Program-made: the position numbers and the translations under genes
Shown: one piece after another, positions 11,501 through 45,369 of the stretch
Position numbering within the stretch: position 1 is the first letter of the stretch
Layout of the letters: the number at the start of each line of letters is the position of its first letter
Notes under the pieces: generated by a model
Seen by the model: the letters and a program-made list of their open reading frames with translations, nothing else
Database searches by the model: none
What the model was told of the DNA's origin: nothing
Origin: Phalacrocorax aristotelis
Lineage: Eukaryota; Chordata; Aves; Suliformes; Phalacrocoracidae
Length of the DNA: 64,000 nucleotides
Reading direction: 5' to 3'
Assembly: GCF_949628215.1 (NCBI RefSeq)
Contig: NC_134288.1
Location: forward strand, 10,547,682 to 10,611,681

Positions 11501-13082
11501 AATAGGAAACAAGCGGGTAGCAAGCTTGAAAGGAAAATGAGCCATTTATTCTGACCTGATTGATCATTGGGTTGCTTTCCAGCCCCACCAAGCCCAAGAA
11601 TGGGGCAGTCACCAGCCCTGGAGATGCCTCAGGCAGTTACCTCGGGCTGGCATCAATGAGATATTTCATCTGTTTCAAAGAAAACCAAGCCCATCTGCTG
11701 CAGAAAAAGAAAATACAACCTGAAAGTTCTCCTCTCAGGTGCTCCTGCCTCGAAATGAGTGTGTTTTCTCTTTGATGGTCAAGCAGATATTGTTCTCTTT
11801 TTTTTTTTTTTAAACTGCTCCAATCTATCTTTAGTGACAAGGGGATGGTGTTCAAAAGTCTCTGCTGCTGGTCAGGTCAGCTGTGGTTTGTGTTGCTCCC
11901 GACACTGGGCAGGAAGCCAAGCAAAGACTGTCCTGGCACTGCACTGGGTCTGCAGGCGCTGCCGAGACCGGGGGTCCTGCGGTGGTGGGGTGGGACCCCA
12001 ACTTTGGCAGGGGGGACTGCAGCCAAGCCTGCAGGCACCTTGAAATAGCAATAAATCAAACAGCTTTGGGAGGTTTTTTGGTTATTTTAATGGTAGAGCT
12101 GGAAATGTGGCATTGCCCAGACGTGTAATGAGAAAAAAGGGATTTCCCCCACTGCCACCTTTCTCACGTATCCCCATGTTTTGGAAGGAGGCCATGGGGA
12201 GACCGGCTGTGGCTGCTGCAGGGGTGGCTGTCCTGCAAGGTGTCCCTGTGTGCTGTACGGTCCTGGCCAGGCTGGTCAACAGAGGCAGAAAGCTGGAGCT
12301 GGAGCAGTGTGCGAGGGTGGCTGCTGCCTCTCCCGGTCAGGGTCTGGGGAGCGCTGTGCTTGGCCATGGCAGCCGGGCACCATGCTACGGCTCAACAAAC
12401 CACCACATTTGCCCCTTTTTCCACTTAAAGAAAATGGTGTGACCCTATGGGGCTTTTTGGGCTGGTGAGGAGAGCAGCGCTGCCGAGGGGTGCAGCAGCA
12501 GTGTGGGCAGCACCAGTCACCCCTGCTGTGAGGCAGCCTCAAGGCCAGGGCTGTCTAAGAAAGCCTTAGATCAGTATCTTGGCAAAAAAGAGTGGTTTTA
12601 TTTGTTCTCGCTCTCACCACCCCAGCCTGTGAGCGGTCAGCACGGCCAGCGCTGAGGAGCACGCATGCATCCCGGCCAGGAGGGCAGAAAGGCAGAGGTG
12701 GGGAGGGGACCTGCCTGCCTCCCACGCAGAGTTTCCGACGTGGTGTGCTTGCTGCCAGAAGCTTGTCACAAACAAAAGAAAAATCAGTCTTGTAGCACTG
12801 GTGATGGCGGCGCTGGGGAGAGGGGCCTGGCAGCCGTTCAGGACCATGGCCACAGGAAGCTGAGGGGATCTAAGATGGCACCATGGCCCGGGGATGAGGG
12901 CAGTGATGGTGGTGAGGAGGCTGCCTGGGTTCGAGGCCACTAGCCACAGCATTTGCTGCTAAATTCGCCATTGCCACCTCCAGCAGGGTGCAGGGAAGGA
13001 GGGGAGGGGAGGGCGCCATGTTTTCAAGTAGTGGGAGCAACCTTCCCTGGGGGAACTGTTGGTGTGGGTGCATGGCTGGTTT
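5506..13082. other. Intergenic, no gene recognised
   Basis: About 7.6 kb of unique-looking sequence with only short open frames and no recognisable domains or coherent splice pairs. Poly(A)-like runs lie at about 8080-8093 and a T run at about 11800-11812. Two AT-richer blocks (7140-7700 and 10110-10360) look less degenerate than their surroundings and could be noncoding regulatory sequence; this is a guess. Confidence 0.55.
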
Positions 13083-13280
13083 GCTGAGGTAAAATACGGC
13101 TGTGTAGTGGCAAAAACTGGGTTTGTCGGAGTGAAATGTGGATGTGCTGAGGGAAAATACGGGTCTGCTGAGTGAAAATGTGGATCTACTGAGGTAACAT
13201 GAAGATCTGAGGGAAAATGTGGATCTGCTGAAGGGAAGTGCAGATGGGCTGAAGAAAATTATGGATGTACTGGGTTAAAA
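13083..13280. repeat. Minisatellite, unit about 23-25 bases
   Basis: Degenerate tandem units read like gctgagggaaaatgtggatct. At least seven copies run from gctgaggtaaaatacggctg near 13083 to the last copy near 13260. Confidence 0.75.
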
Positions 13281-15474
13281 GCAAGAATTGCCCTAGATGC
13301 GAAGGTCTCTGGGACCTTCCTCCACCCTGGGAGCATGTCTGTGTCACTTAAGCCTTAATGCAGTGGGCAAGGTGGGGGCCATGCCACACTCTGCTGTGCC
13401 ATCATGGGTGTGGTAGCCACTGGCCATGGATGCTGGGGACTGCCTGGGTGCGTGGGTGGCATTCAGCAGCCTGGAAGTGCTGCAAAACAAGACGTGGCTG
13501 ACTGAGGCTCTGGTTATGCCTCCTCCTCCCCACACCCTTCATGCCCCAATTTTTGTCTTCCTCTCCCATAGCTGAGTACCCTACAGCTGCTGTCTATGCC
13601 CATCATAGGCTCATCGGGGCCATGGGATGGACCATGGGTGCAGGACACCCTCTGATGCTCTGCATGGTGGGTCACAGCCCCATTGTCCCCAGTTCTTCTC
13701 CATCCACATGCCTTCCTGGGCCACTTCCTACACATTACCCATCATAGGGGCCCAGATAGGCTGTATCCATGATGTTTCAAGGAGGTTGGGTGTGTGGATT
13801 GGGATAAAGGATGCTAGGGAAGAAAAGGTGCTTTGCCCCCTCCCCCCCCCGAAGGGGGTGTTGTAGGATCTCCACCCCCACGGAGGACCCTGGGGGCAAA
13901 CCCTGCTCAAGACCCACACATGGTCTTGTCTCCCTCAAGGAGGCCAACAGCACCGCTCAAACAATGCCTGCTGGAGCTTTATGCATGAAGGATGATGGCA
14001 GTATTCATTCATGGGGTTGAGCATGGTCTAGCAAGAAGACACTGGGCTCCTCCAGCACTGAGCTCCTGCACTGGTGACTGCAGCCCAGGGGAAGGACTCT
14101 GGGTGCAGATGTGCTCCTCCACGGGCCTGACGATGCTGCTGTCCCTTGTCCCACTGCTGCTCACCTGGTGCCCCAGCCAAAAAACACTGCGTCTGCCTAT
14201 CCTCCTGTGTTTGTGCTTATGAGCTCTCCTTCCACCTACGCAAGGAGCTATTTTTAGCAGACACTAATCAAGTGTCAGTGCTGGCTCTGAGCGTGGCTTT
14301 CAAGCCGAGGGCTCGTGCTTTCGCCGAGCGCTTGCAGAAACTCGGGCATGTGTCTTCTTTTAAATTTAGTTGAGACTTTATCCAACACGCCGCAGAGCAG
14401 TGGCAGTTATTTCGGGCTCATCACACCCGAGCCCACACTGAGTTATCACCAGGCGACTCTCCATTTCAGCAAGGGCCTGGCAGAACACCCCCCTCCCTGC
14501 CCCACTCTCCTCCCTGCTGGCAGTGCCTGCCTTGCCTAACCCCTCAGGAGCCGGCTCTGAGCCAGGGACACCCAGCCATAAGGTAGGTTTGCTCCTCTTG
14601 GCCCATTTATGTCCAGGACAAGGATGTTGTATTGGTACTTAGAATCATGCAGGAAAGGAAAATACTCTGTGTACAGCCACAGTGGTCACAGCCTCCTCTG
14701 ACTAAATCCACCTTGTGGGGCTGGCCGGCTCCCCTTCCGCTGAGGTTACTCTGGCCTGCTAACAGCTTCCTGCAGACCGTTACGAGATCTGCTCTTCACC
14801 ACGTTGTGAGCGGCTCCGATTCAGCAAAAGCAAGCTGGTGTTTGGGTGAGCTGTGTTTCACTTTGGCTGCTGAACTGAAACAGGGGCTTGATGCTTCTTA
14901 AGCTAAAGCATGACGTGATCCGAGCTGAGCTTCAGCTTTTGTGCAGATGTGAAGAACTGCCTCTCCTCTGGTACCAACCCTTCACTTGGATCTAGAGCAT
15001 GGTAGTTCCTCCCTGGCGCACAGCAGCAAGAGGCGGGAGTTGGGGAATGGGAGTGGTGGGTTTTTCTCCTGCTCACAGCCCTGCTGCAGGCAGGAGACCT
15101 TGGTTTGAAGAGAGTTATGCTGTCCTTGCAGAGAGGCCACAGGGTGCTCTCTGTCCCCACCAGCTCCCATGAGGCGAAGGCTCCCTCCCTGCCTCAGTAG
15201 CATCGGACAGAGTGAGCGCATCCTGTAGGGCAGGGTCTCCCTGGGGTGTAAGAGCCTCAGTGTTCACCAAAGAGAAACAACCACCACCTGCCTGTAACCA
15301 GCACAAAGACAGAGCCATAATAACTGCTCCCCGGCTGCAGGGTCAGCCTGCTCCCCAGCAACAGGGTCTCTACTTTGCCACTCACGGCATCTCCCCTCCC
15401 AGGGCAGCAGTGATGAAGGGCTACAAATCCTTCTGGGCACCCCCAGGGCGTGACAAAGAATGGCCCCATTCAAG
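13281..15474. other. Intergenic between UCKL1 3' end and CRH2, no gene recognised
   Basis: No coding exon is supported. 14215-14400 is unique, non-repetitive sequence, possibly regulatory. Nothing else stands out. Confidence 0.55.
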
Positions 15475-15768
15475 AAAACCAGACAAAAAAATTTATTATT
15501 TTTCTTTATAAAATATCTCCAATAAGTTATATAGGCAAATATTTAAATTAAAATAAATAAACTCCGCTCTATGCTGGGACACGCAACTGTCCACAAAGTC
15601 AAACTAGGATTTGCGTTTCTTTGAAAAAATATGACCTAGATCTCCAATGTAACATCTGAAAAAAATATCTATGCTTGGTGAGAAGGAAGGAGAAATCTCT
15701 GCAGTGGACAGAAGGGGTTAAGGTGCAGTGCTGAAGCTGCCTGTAGCCAGTGGCATCTTCACATCCAG
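15475..15768 (-). other. UCKL1: UCKL1 3' UTR
   Basis: About 290 bases from the stop to a poly(A) signal AATAAA (plus-strand tttatt at 15492-15497). AT-rich, especially at its distal end. The cleavage site is inferred 15-20 bases past the signal. Confidence 0.75.
15492..15497 (-). terminator. UCKL1: UCKL1 poly(A) signal AATAAA
   Basis: Canonical hexamer on the minus strand, about 270 bases past the stop codon, followed by the unique intergenic sequence. Confidence 0.75.
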
Positions 15769-39218
<23,450 letters not shown>

Positions 39219-39359
39219 GGTGCTGCGGGAGGGGCCGCGGCGGGCGGGAAGCGGCGGGATACGGGAGGAGAGGGGCGGGGCCGGGGCGGGGCCGGGGCGG
39301 GGCCGCCGCGCGGCTCCCCGGGACTTGTAGTGCGGGGGGGGGGGGAGGGAGGGGCGTGG

Positions 39360-39735
39360 GCGCTGTGAGTGCGGGGGGTGCTGTAGGGCGGGGGGGGGTG
39401 CTGTGGGTCGCGGGTGGGTGCTTTGGGGTGCCGATGGGTGCTGTGGGCGTGGGTGGGTGCTGTCAGGTGCTGACGTGTGCTGTGGGGTGTAGGTGGGTGC
39501 AGTCAGCATAGGTGGGTGCTGTGAGGCACGGGGGGTTGCTGTAGGGTGCAGTGGGTGTTTTGTGGGGCACAGGTGGGTGCTGTGGGCATGGGGGGTGCTG
39601 TGGAGTGCAGGTGGGTGCTCTGGGGTCTAGGTTGGTGCTGTGGCATGCAGGTGGGTGCTCTGGGTATGGGTGGGTGCCGTGGGCTCAGACTGGTGCTGTG
39701 GGCATGGGTGGGTGCTGTGAGGCTGCTGTGCAGGA
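39360..39735. repeat. Minisatellite, unit about 20 bases, between UCKL1 and ZNF512B
   Basis: Degenerate tandem copies of gtgggtgctgtggggtgcag; about 17-18 copies fit the interval. It starts just upstream of the UCKL1 promoter. Open frames over it are repeat artefacts. Confidence 0.88.
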
Positions 39736-40599
39736 GCACCCATGCCCAAGCACCTGAGGAGCTGCCAGCAGAGCTGGGGGGCATCAGGGATTTGCGTGGC
39801 CCCAGGGTCTGAAATGGTCACAGGGCACAGGGGAGCGGGGAGGCTGGGAGGACCCCAGCCCTGCAGGGGCTCTGGGGCACCAGGGTTCTTGGGGATCCGT
39901 TTTTTCTCAGCATTGTGCTCCCTTCTCATGGCCTGGGTCCCCTGGGGCTGAGGTTTGTGGTGCCACGTGTTTGGAAGGGCGAGGGCCAGCACCCCTCCCC
40001 CTGGTCCCCAACACACCCTTGGGGAGCCGGGACCATCCGTCAGGGAACACAGGGTTAATGGTCAGCAATGGAGGGATTGGCCTAAATCTGATGCTTATTC
40101 GGGTTCTGTGCCAAAAAAGACATTAGGAAGCAGAAGAGGACTTTTTCCCACGCTGGGGTGGCTGGGGGTGCCTGGGGGTGCCACGGGTCCCACCGGGCTC
40201 CCTGGGGGGAAAGGTCCCGCTCTGGATGTGGCCCCTGGTGCTGGGAGACGTTGGCTGCTGCTAACAGAGGGGCAGATTTGGGGTGATTTTTGCCATGGGG
40301 GCAGCTAGGCACTGGGCTGTGGGTCTGGTGGTAGCCTCCCGGCACTAGGGATGGGTGGCTGGGCCGAGCACAGGCACGGGAAGCATCACCAGTCCTCGCC
40401 CCGGCCCCCCCAGCTGCTGCACTCTGGTTTTGGGGGCAACGCTGGGATGAAGACTGTGAGCTCCATCCTCACCACCAAGCTGAGCTGTCCTGGGAGGCTT
40501 CCTCAGCCACCACCAGCTGCCCACGGAGGGAGGACAAACCCAGCCTATCCTGCATCAAACCCTCCCACTGAACTGCAAAATAATGATGATAATAGTAAT
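39736..40599. other. Intergenic gap UCKL1-ZNF512B
   Basis: Unique GC-rich sequence with no gene recognised. It separates the UCKL1 promoter from the inferred ZNF512B poly(A) site, so the two genes lie head-to-tail about 1.4 kb apart. Confidence 0.6.
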
Positions 40600-40618
40600 A
40601 ATAAAAAATCAATAAACA

Positions 40619-40624
40619 TTTATT
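40619..40624 (-). terminator. ZNF512B: Distal poly(A) signal AATAAA, probably ZNF512B
   Basis: Plus-strand tttatt within aacatttattcg. It is the last of three such hexamers (others at 40773-40778 and 40805-40810) before GC-rich intergenic sequence. Confidence 0.5.
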
Positions 40625-40829
40625 CGATACAGCTGTTTTTAATACATACAGTACATCGAGTTACCCCTCTGCGGTGCTCGGCGGCGCGGCTGTTAAGAGC
40701 TGCTGTTACAGTACTCTCCAACTGAGGATTTGTCAATGATTAACAAAAGAACAGATCGTCACAAATCGGGAGTTTATTATAAGATAGTTTACTGTTAAAA
40801 CAATTTTATTTTTTGCAAATAAACACTTT

Positions 40830-40862
40830 TTAATATATATATTTATATATTTATATATATGG
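40830..40862. repeat. AT-rich (TA/TTTA) tract
   Basis: Alternating ta and ttta units (atatatatatttatatat), able to form AU hairpins in RNA. It lies in the inferred ZNF512B 3' UTR. Confidence 0.85.
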
Positions 40863-41732
40863 TTACAAGTGATAAATTGAAAATTCTTTTTTTTTCCATT
40901 TTCTTTTTTTCCCCAAAATACACTTATGCACTAATAACTGGCATTGACGAGAAACATTCGGATATGCCGTGGGATGGGTGTCACCAGGAGAGAAAGAAAA
41001 GAACAAAGCACTCCCAGCGTTTGTGGGTGCGAGTGATGCTCCAGGCCGGGGCAGCTCTCGCTTCCTGCCCTGCCGGCACAGCACAGCCAACCTCACCAGC
41101 GTGCCATGGTCACGCCGAGGGTTTCCCGCCCATGGCAGCCCCTGGTGATTGAAGCTTTCGGGGACAGCTCATGATGTTTTCCCGTGGGGTCACAACCCGC
41201 CCGTCCCCATGGAGGTTTAGCCCTTTCCCCAGGGGCACGGGCGGCAGGACTCTGCAGCGGTGGAGGTGCAGGAGCTGCAAGAGCGGCGGTGCTGCGGTCC
41301 CCAGAGCCACCCAGGGACAAACGGGGCTGCAGCTGGAGGAGCCGCCCCGAAGCCCCCACCATGCTCGCAGTCCCCACACTCCCATTTACCTACCATGAGC
41401 CACCCCGCCCCAAGCACCCCAGGCAGTGAGTCGGGACCGTGGGGTGACAACCGCTCCCCACCACCCCTCCCCTTCGTGGGGCTTTACATTAACCGTAGGT
41501 TATTCCCTGCTGCCTCAAGGGATGACCCTCTGCTCAGGCCCCTGGCCAGTGCACAGAGGGCAGGGACGCCAGGCCCAGGGGGTCCCACACTGCCAGACCT
41601 GAGAGTCTCCAAATGCCCACGGGTAAGGGGACGGGAGAGAACGTGCTTGTCCCCCATTACACCCTGCAGCCTCTGCCCGCCCCTCTGGGTTGAGTTTCCC
41701 CCCCCCAGTCACTGCCTCAGCGGGAGCACCCC

Positions 41733-41823
41733 AACGGGCACAACCCAAGTGGCACAACACAAGAGCAACCCAATGGGCACAACCTGATGGGCACAACCTG
41801 CCAGGTACAACCCAACAGGCTCC
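41733..41823. repeat. Short tandem repeat (gggcacaaccc-like units)
   Basis: About six degenerate copies of a 14-17 base unit (caacgggcacaaccc, aatgggcacaacctg, gatgggcacaacctg), in the inferred ZNF512B 3' UTR. Confidence 0.8.
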
Positions 41824-44800
41824 CATGATGCCACCACGGCTCGTCCCTGCCAGCTCACATGCCGTGGGGCAGGCAGCTGCCAGTATTCCTGGTATCGCTC
41901 TGGAGCCTTCCCTGGACAAGCAGGAGACAACAAGATCTTTCATGAAGAAGGTGGTGGTGGGAGAATATATTCCTCTTGAGTGATGACTACTGGGGGGAAA
42001 ATACCTTTTAAGGGGGGTTAAAAACCCTGAAGAGTTCGCTTTCTCATAAAAATTTCCATTTGACCAAGGCGCTGCTTTCACAGGGGCTGTGAGGAGTGTC
42101 TCCCAGCTCTGAGGGTGATGGGGGACAGCCCCAGCACTGGGACCACCAGCCCCACTGCCCTGAGCCCATCACCTGCCCCGAGACCCCAGACCGTCCCTGG
42201 GGTTCCCTCTGAGACTGTGTCGTCCCCACGATGGCACTGCGGCTGTCCCCGCTCCTGCCCCTCGCTCCTCCCAGGACACTCGCTTGGAGACACTCTTGTT
42301 ACTGAAGCAGCTGGACAGGTTTCGAGCCAGACCCCAAAATGACCCCCCGCCAAGTCAGCCCTTCGCCAGGTCTCCTGCACCGAGTAGCTCCTGGCCGAGC
42401 GCCTGCACCGGGGCTCACCCTCAGCATGGAGCACAGTGCTGGCTGTTAATTTAATCAATGAGAAGCCAATTAATTGCATGTTAATGAGAATCGAGCCCTG
42501 TGCTATCCCCAAGGGGAGGTGGTGGGATTATAAGGTCACCATCCAAACCAGCAGCCGGGGCCATGTGGGTCCCCCCTCCCCGGGCCTGGAGCTTTGCCAG
42601 GGCGTTTCCCCCATGGAGGGATTTCAGGATCCAGCGGCTCCCTCCACCCCTTCACAGAAATTTTGGTGCCAAACTCTGTGCCAGGTCCCCAGCTCTGCCT
42701 GCTCTCCCCATCCTGCCACTGCCTACACCCCCAACAGCCATGGCGTGCCCCCAAGAACCTTCCTTGGGTGCAGGGGTCCCTCCTCACTGACCTTTCCAGT
42801 GGTTATTGCTTTGGCAAGCGGGTGTGGAGCTCTGCACGCACCCGGCGCCATCCCTCGGGCTCAGCACAGCAAAATGCCATTGCCAGGACAGCGTCCCCAC
42901 GTCCCCATCGTGACAAAGACTGAGATGGCTCTGAGAGCGTGGGTCCTACAGTTCCTGAAGCTCTCCTCCCTTCCCTGGGGAGGCAGGATTTGTATCGGCG
43001 ACACCATCAAAACAAAGATTGGATGGAATGCAAGCAGCAAACAGGCTGAGCCGCAGCAACTAATTAAGCTTTCTTACTAATTGCTTCAAAATCTGGCGCA
43101 ACTAGCAGTGCTCGGACGGGTTCCATTGCCTGCAGGCACGTGCCCAGCTCGTGGCCGAGCACGCCGGGTGATGCAGATGGTGGCATCTGGCTGCCGGGAG
43201 CCGCAGCCGGAGCAGGAGCATCGGCTCCCCCGAGAACCCACCCTGGATTCAGACACTGCCGTACCCTCCCTCCCTCCGTGGCTGTAATAACCTGCCAGTG
43301 GAGAAGGATGACAATTATTACTGAGTGGCTCCTCAGAGCAGGGAAATGATACTGAGCCTCCGGTGGGCGGAGGACAGGCAGTGAAGAGTGGCGAAGGAAA
43401 CTGAGGGTTAGAAGTTTTAATTGATTAAAGTAAAAGCAGAAGCTCTCCTCCCCCCGACTCCACCTTCCTGACTCCTGCATTGGGGAAAAGAATTGAATTA
43501 AGGTTTTTCTGTTCTGTTACCAAGAGAAAACGTGCCTGTTTCACAAGGACCGAGGTAGCCTGGTTTTTGTCTGGAGACAGACACATCCTGGTCCAGGGAT
43601 GGTTCCCTCCAGGCCAGAGCGAGGTGTTACGATGGTATTAGTACAGACGCAAATAAAAGCCCGGGGAAAGAGAGCAAGCGAGGGACAGCGCACCATGCAC
43701 GGACTTCCCTACCCCCAAGGAAGACGGGTGGGGGCTTGGATGCATACGGGTGGGCCAAGACTCACCCCACGGTGGGTCCCAGCTGGAGGGACAAGGCAAG
43801 TGCGACATGCTGTAAAGCAGGACCCATGATTGTCACTTGATGCTGCCCCCTGTCCCTGTCCCATTCCGCAGCTGCAGCTGGGTGACCGAAACCCCGTTTG
43901 TCCTTCCTGGGCAATCAGCACCTTTGGGATGGGGTGCAATGGGGCCCCTGAATCGCCCTTTCTGCCAGCTGGACCTGCCCGCACTGGTCAGGCAGCTCGA
44001 CGGCTGCTGGCTCACCCTGACCCCAGCACTGCCATCGCGGCATTGCCATTGCCGCTGCAGTGCTCCACGTCCAGCTACATTTGCAAAGACAACTTGAGCA
44101 CTGGGGCGCAGCTCCCTCCATCACACCCCTGCCACGGTCTCACCGTGATGCTCCACAGCGCTCACGGCATTCCCACAACTTTAGGTTAGGCCCTCCAACC
44201 TGACCCGTCCTACAGCAACCCCCTCTCCCATCACCTTCCAGGGGTGCTCACACCTCCCGCACCCCCTCTCACAGCCACGGCCAGCCCCGCCATCTCGGGA
44301 CGATGCTGTGCCGGCCCCATGCCACGCTCCTCTGCCTGTGCCTTGCGCTGCCAAGACAAACCCCTGCACTGTGCTGGCCACACAGCCAACTCACCACGCA
44401 GCCGGTCCCCGCCGAAGCACGTTCCCTCTCAGCCCAAGGCTGTGAGGAATGCATGACCAGGACCCCCAGTGCATCAACTGCCAGACCCTGCCATCCCTCT
44501 GCCCCTACTCGGCCGCTTGCATGGGTCAAACATCTTTGGAAACATTGTCCTGGGAGCAGGGATGCAGGTGCTGCCTGCACTGGGAGGCTGGAGCCCGCCG
44601 GAGGCTGCCCAGACAGGCAGGCAGCACTGCCGCGGGCAGCCCCCTGCTCCGGCACGCAGCTGCAGAGAGACCCCATCCAAGGGGACCCCGCTGCTATTGC
44701 ACTTTTCTTTCGCTCAAGTGTCACCAGTTTGGCGCAGGGAGTAAGAAGGGAAGTCACGGGCAGGGCGAGGGGGGAAGGCAGCAGGGTCCTGCCAGGCAGG

Positions 44801-44928
44801 GGTGCAGGCAGAGGGGTATGTACATGGGCGGGGGGTGGAGAACGGTCCAGCTTGCTTGATCCTGTTTGTTTTCCAGTGTGAAACAAGGTCTGTGACTTGT
44901 TTAAAGTGGTTAATTGGTATTTTCTGTC

Positions 44929-44955
44929 TCTTTTTTTTTTTTTTTTCTTTTTTGT
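44929..44955. repeat. Poly(T) tract
   Basis: A T run broken by single C bases, about 120 bases past the ZNF512B stop in transcript orientation, where it reads as A-rich. No transposon body adjoins it. Confidence 0.8.
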
Positions 44956-45075
44956 AAAAAGGGGTGAGTGGAGGGTGGGGGGGAGGTGGGATGGGGGGGA
45001 CAGAAAACTGGGAGAGACCCCCACCCTGTTACCCTGGGCTGTAAACGAATCCTCGGAGACGAGTCTCTGAGCTGC

Positions 45076-45369
45076 TCATTTCTCGGGCATCTTACTGGCT
45101 CCCCCCTTCCGCTGGCTCGGGAGCTTGGGGACACGCTCGTCCCTGTCGGGGCTGCCTCGGGAGCCTTCCCAGTGCTCGAGGGTTTTCTTGTGATTAGTCT
45201 TTGCTGCCACACTCTCTCTGCCCTTTGGGGACGTTTCTGGAGGCCTCTCCTTGGGTTTTCTCCCCCTTTTCTTCCCGCTTGTGCTTTTTTTTTTCTCTTC
45301 CTTGCTGGAAGAAAGCTGTTCCCTGTTTTTCTTTTTCCGGCTGGCCTCTGCAGAGGTTCGGAACCAGTT
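45076..45369 (-). CDS. ZNF512B: ZNF512B terminal coding exon
   Basis: Acceptor CACAG|AAC. Encodes NWFRTSAE then a Lys/Arg/Ser-rich tail with GKKRGRKPKERP (AT-hook-like, likely nuclear localisation) and ends ASKMPEK, stop TGA at 45078-45076. Human ZNF512B also ends in APEK. Confidence 0.94.
   Translation of the reverse strand, partial: NWFRTSAEASRKKKNREQLSSSKEEKKKSTSGKKRGRKPKERPPETSPKGRESVAAKTNHKKTLEHWEGSRGSPDRDERVPKLPSQRKGGASKMPEK

Larger units (their letters stand above)
40600..45075 (-). other. ZNF512B: ZNF512B 3' UTR (inferred, about 4.4 kb)
   Basis: No poly(A) hexamer in a convincing setting follows the stop closely. The first strong cluster in this orientation is AATAAA at 40810-40805, 40778-40773 and 40624-40619, within an AT-rich block (40560-40960) that stands out from GC-rich surroundings. 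ZNF512B in mammals also has a long 3' UTR. An earlier ATTAAA near 43415-43420 could give a shorter form. Extent is inference. Confidence 0.55.

Noticed and set aside
43411-43425. ATTAAA as the main ZNF512B poly(A) signal
   Set aside because: A single weak hexamer without an AT-rich 3' end context. Kept only as a possible alternative site.
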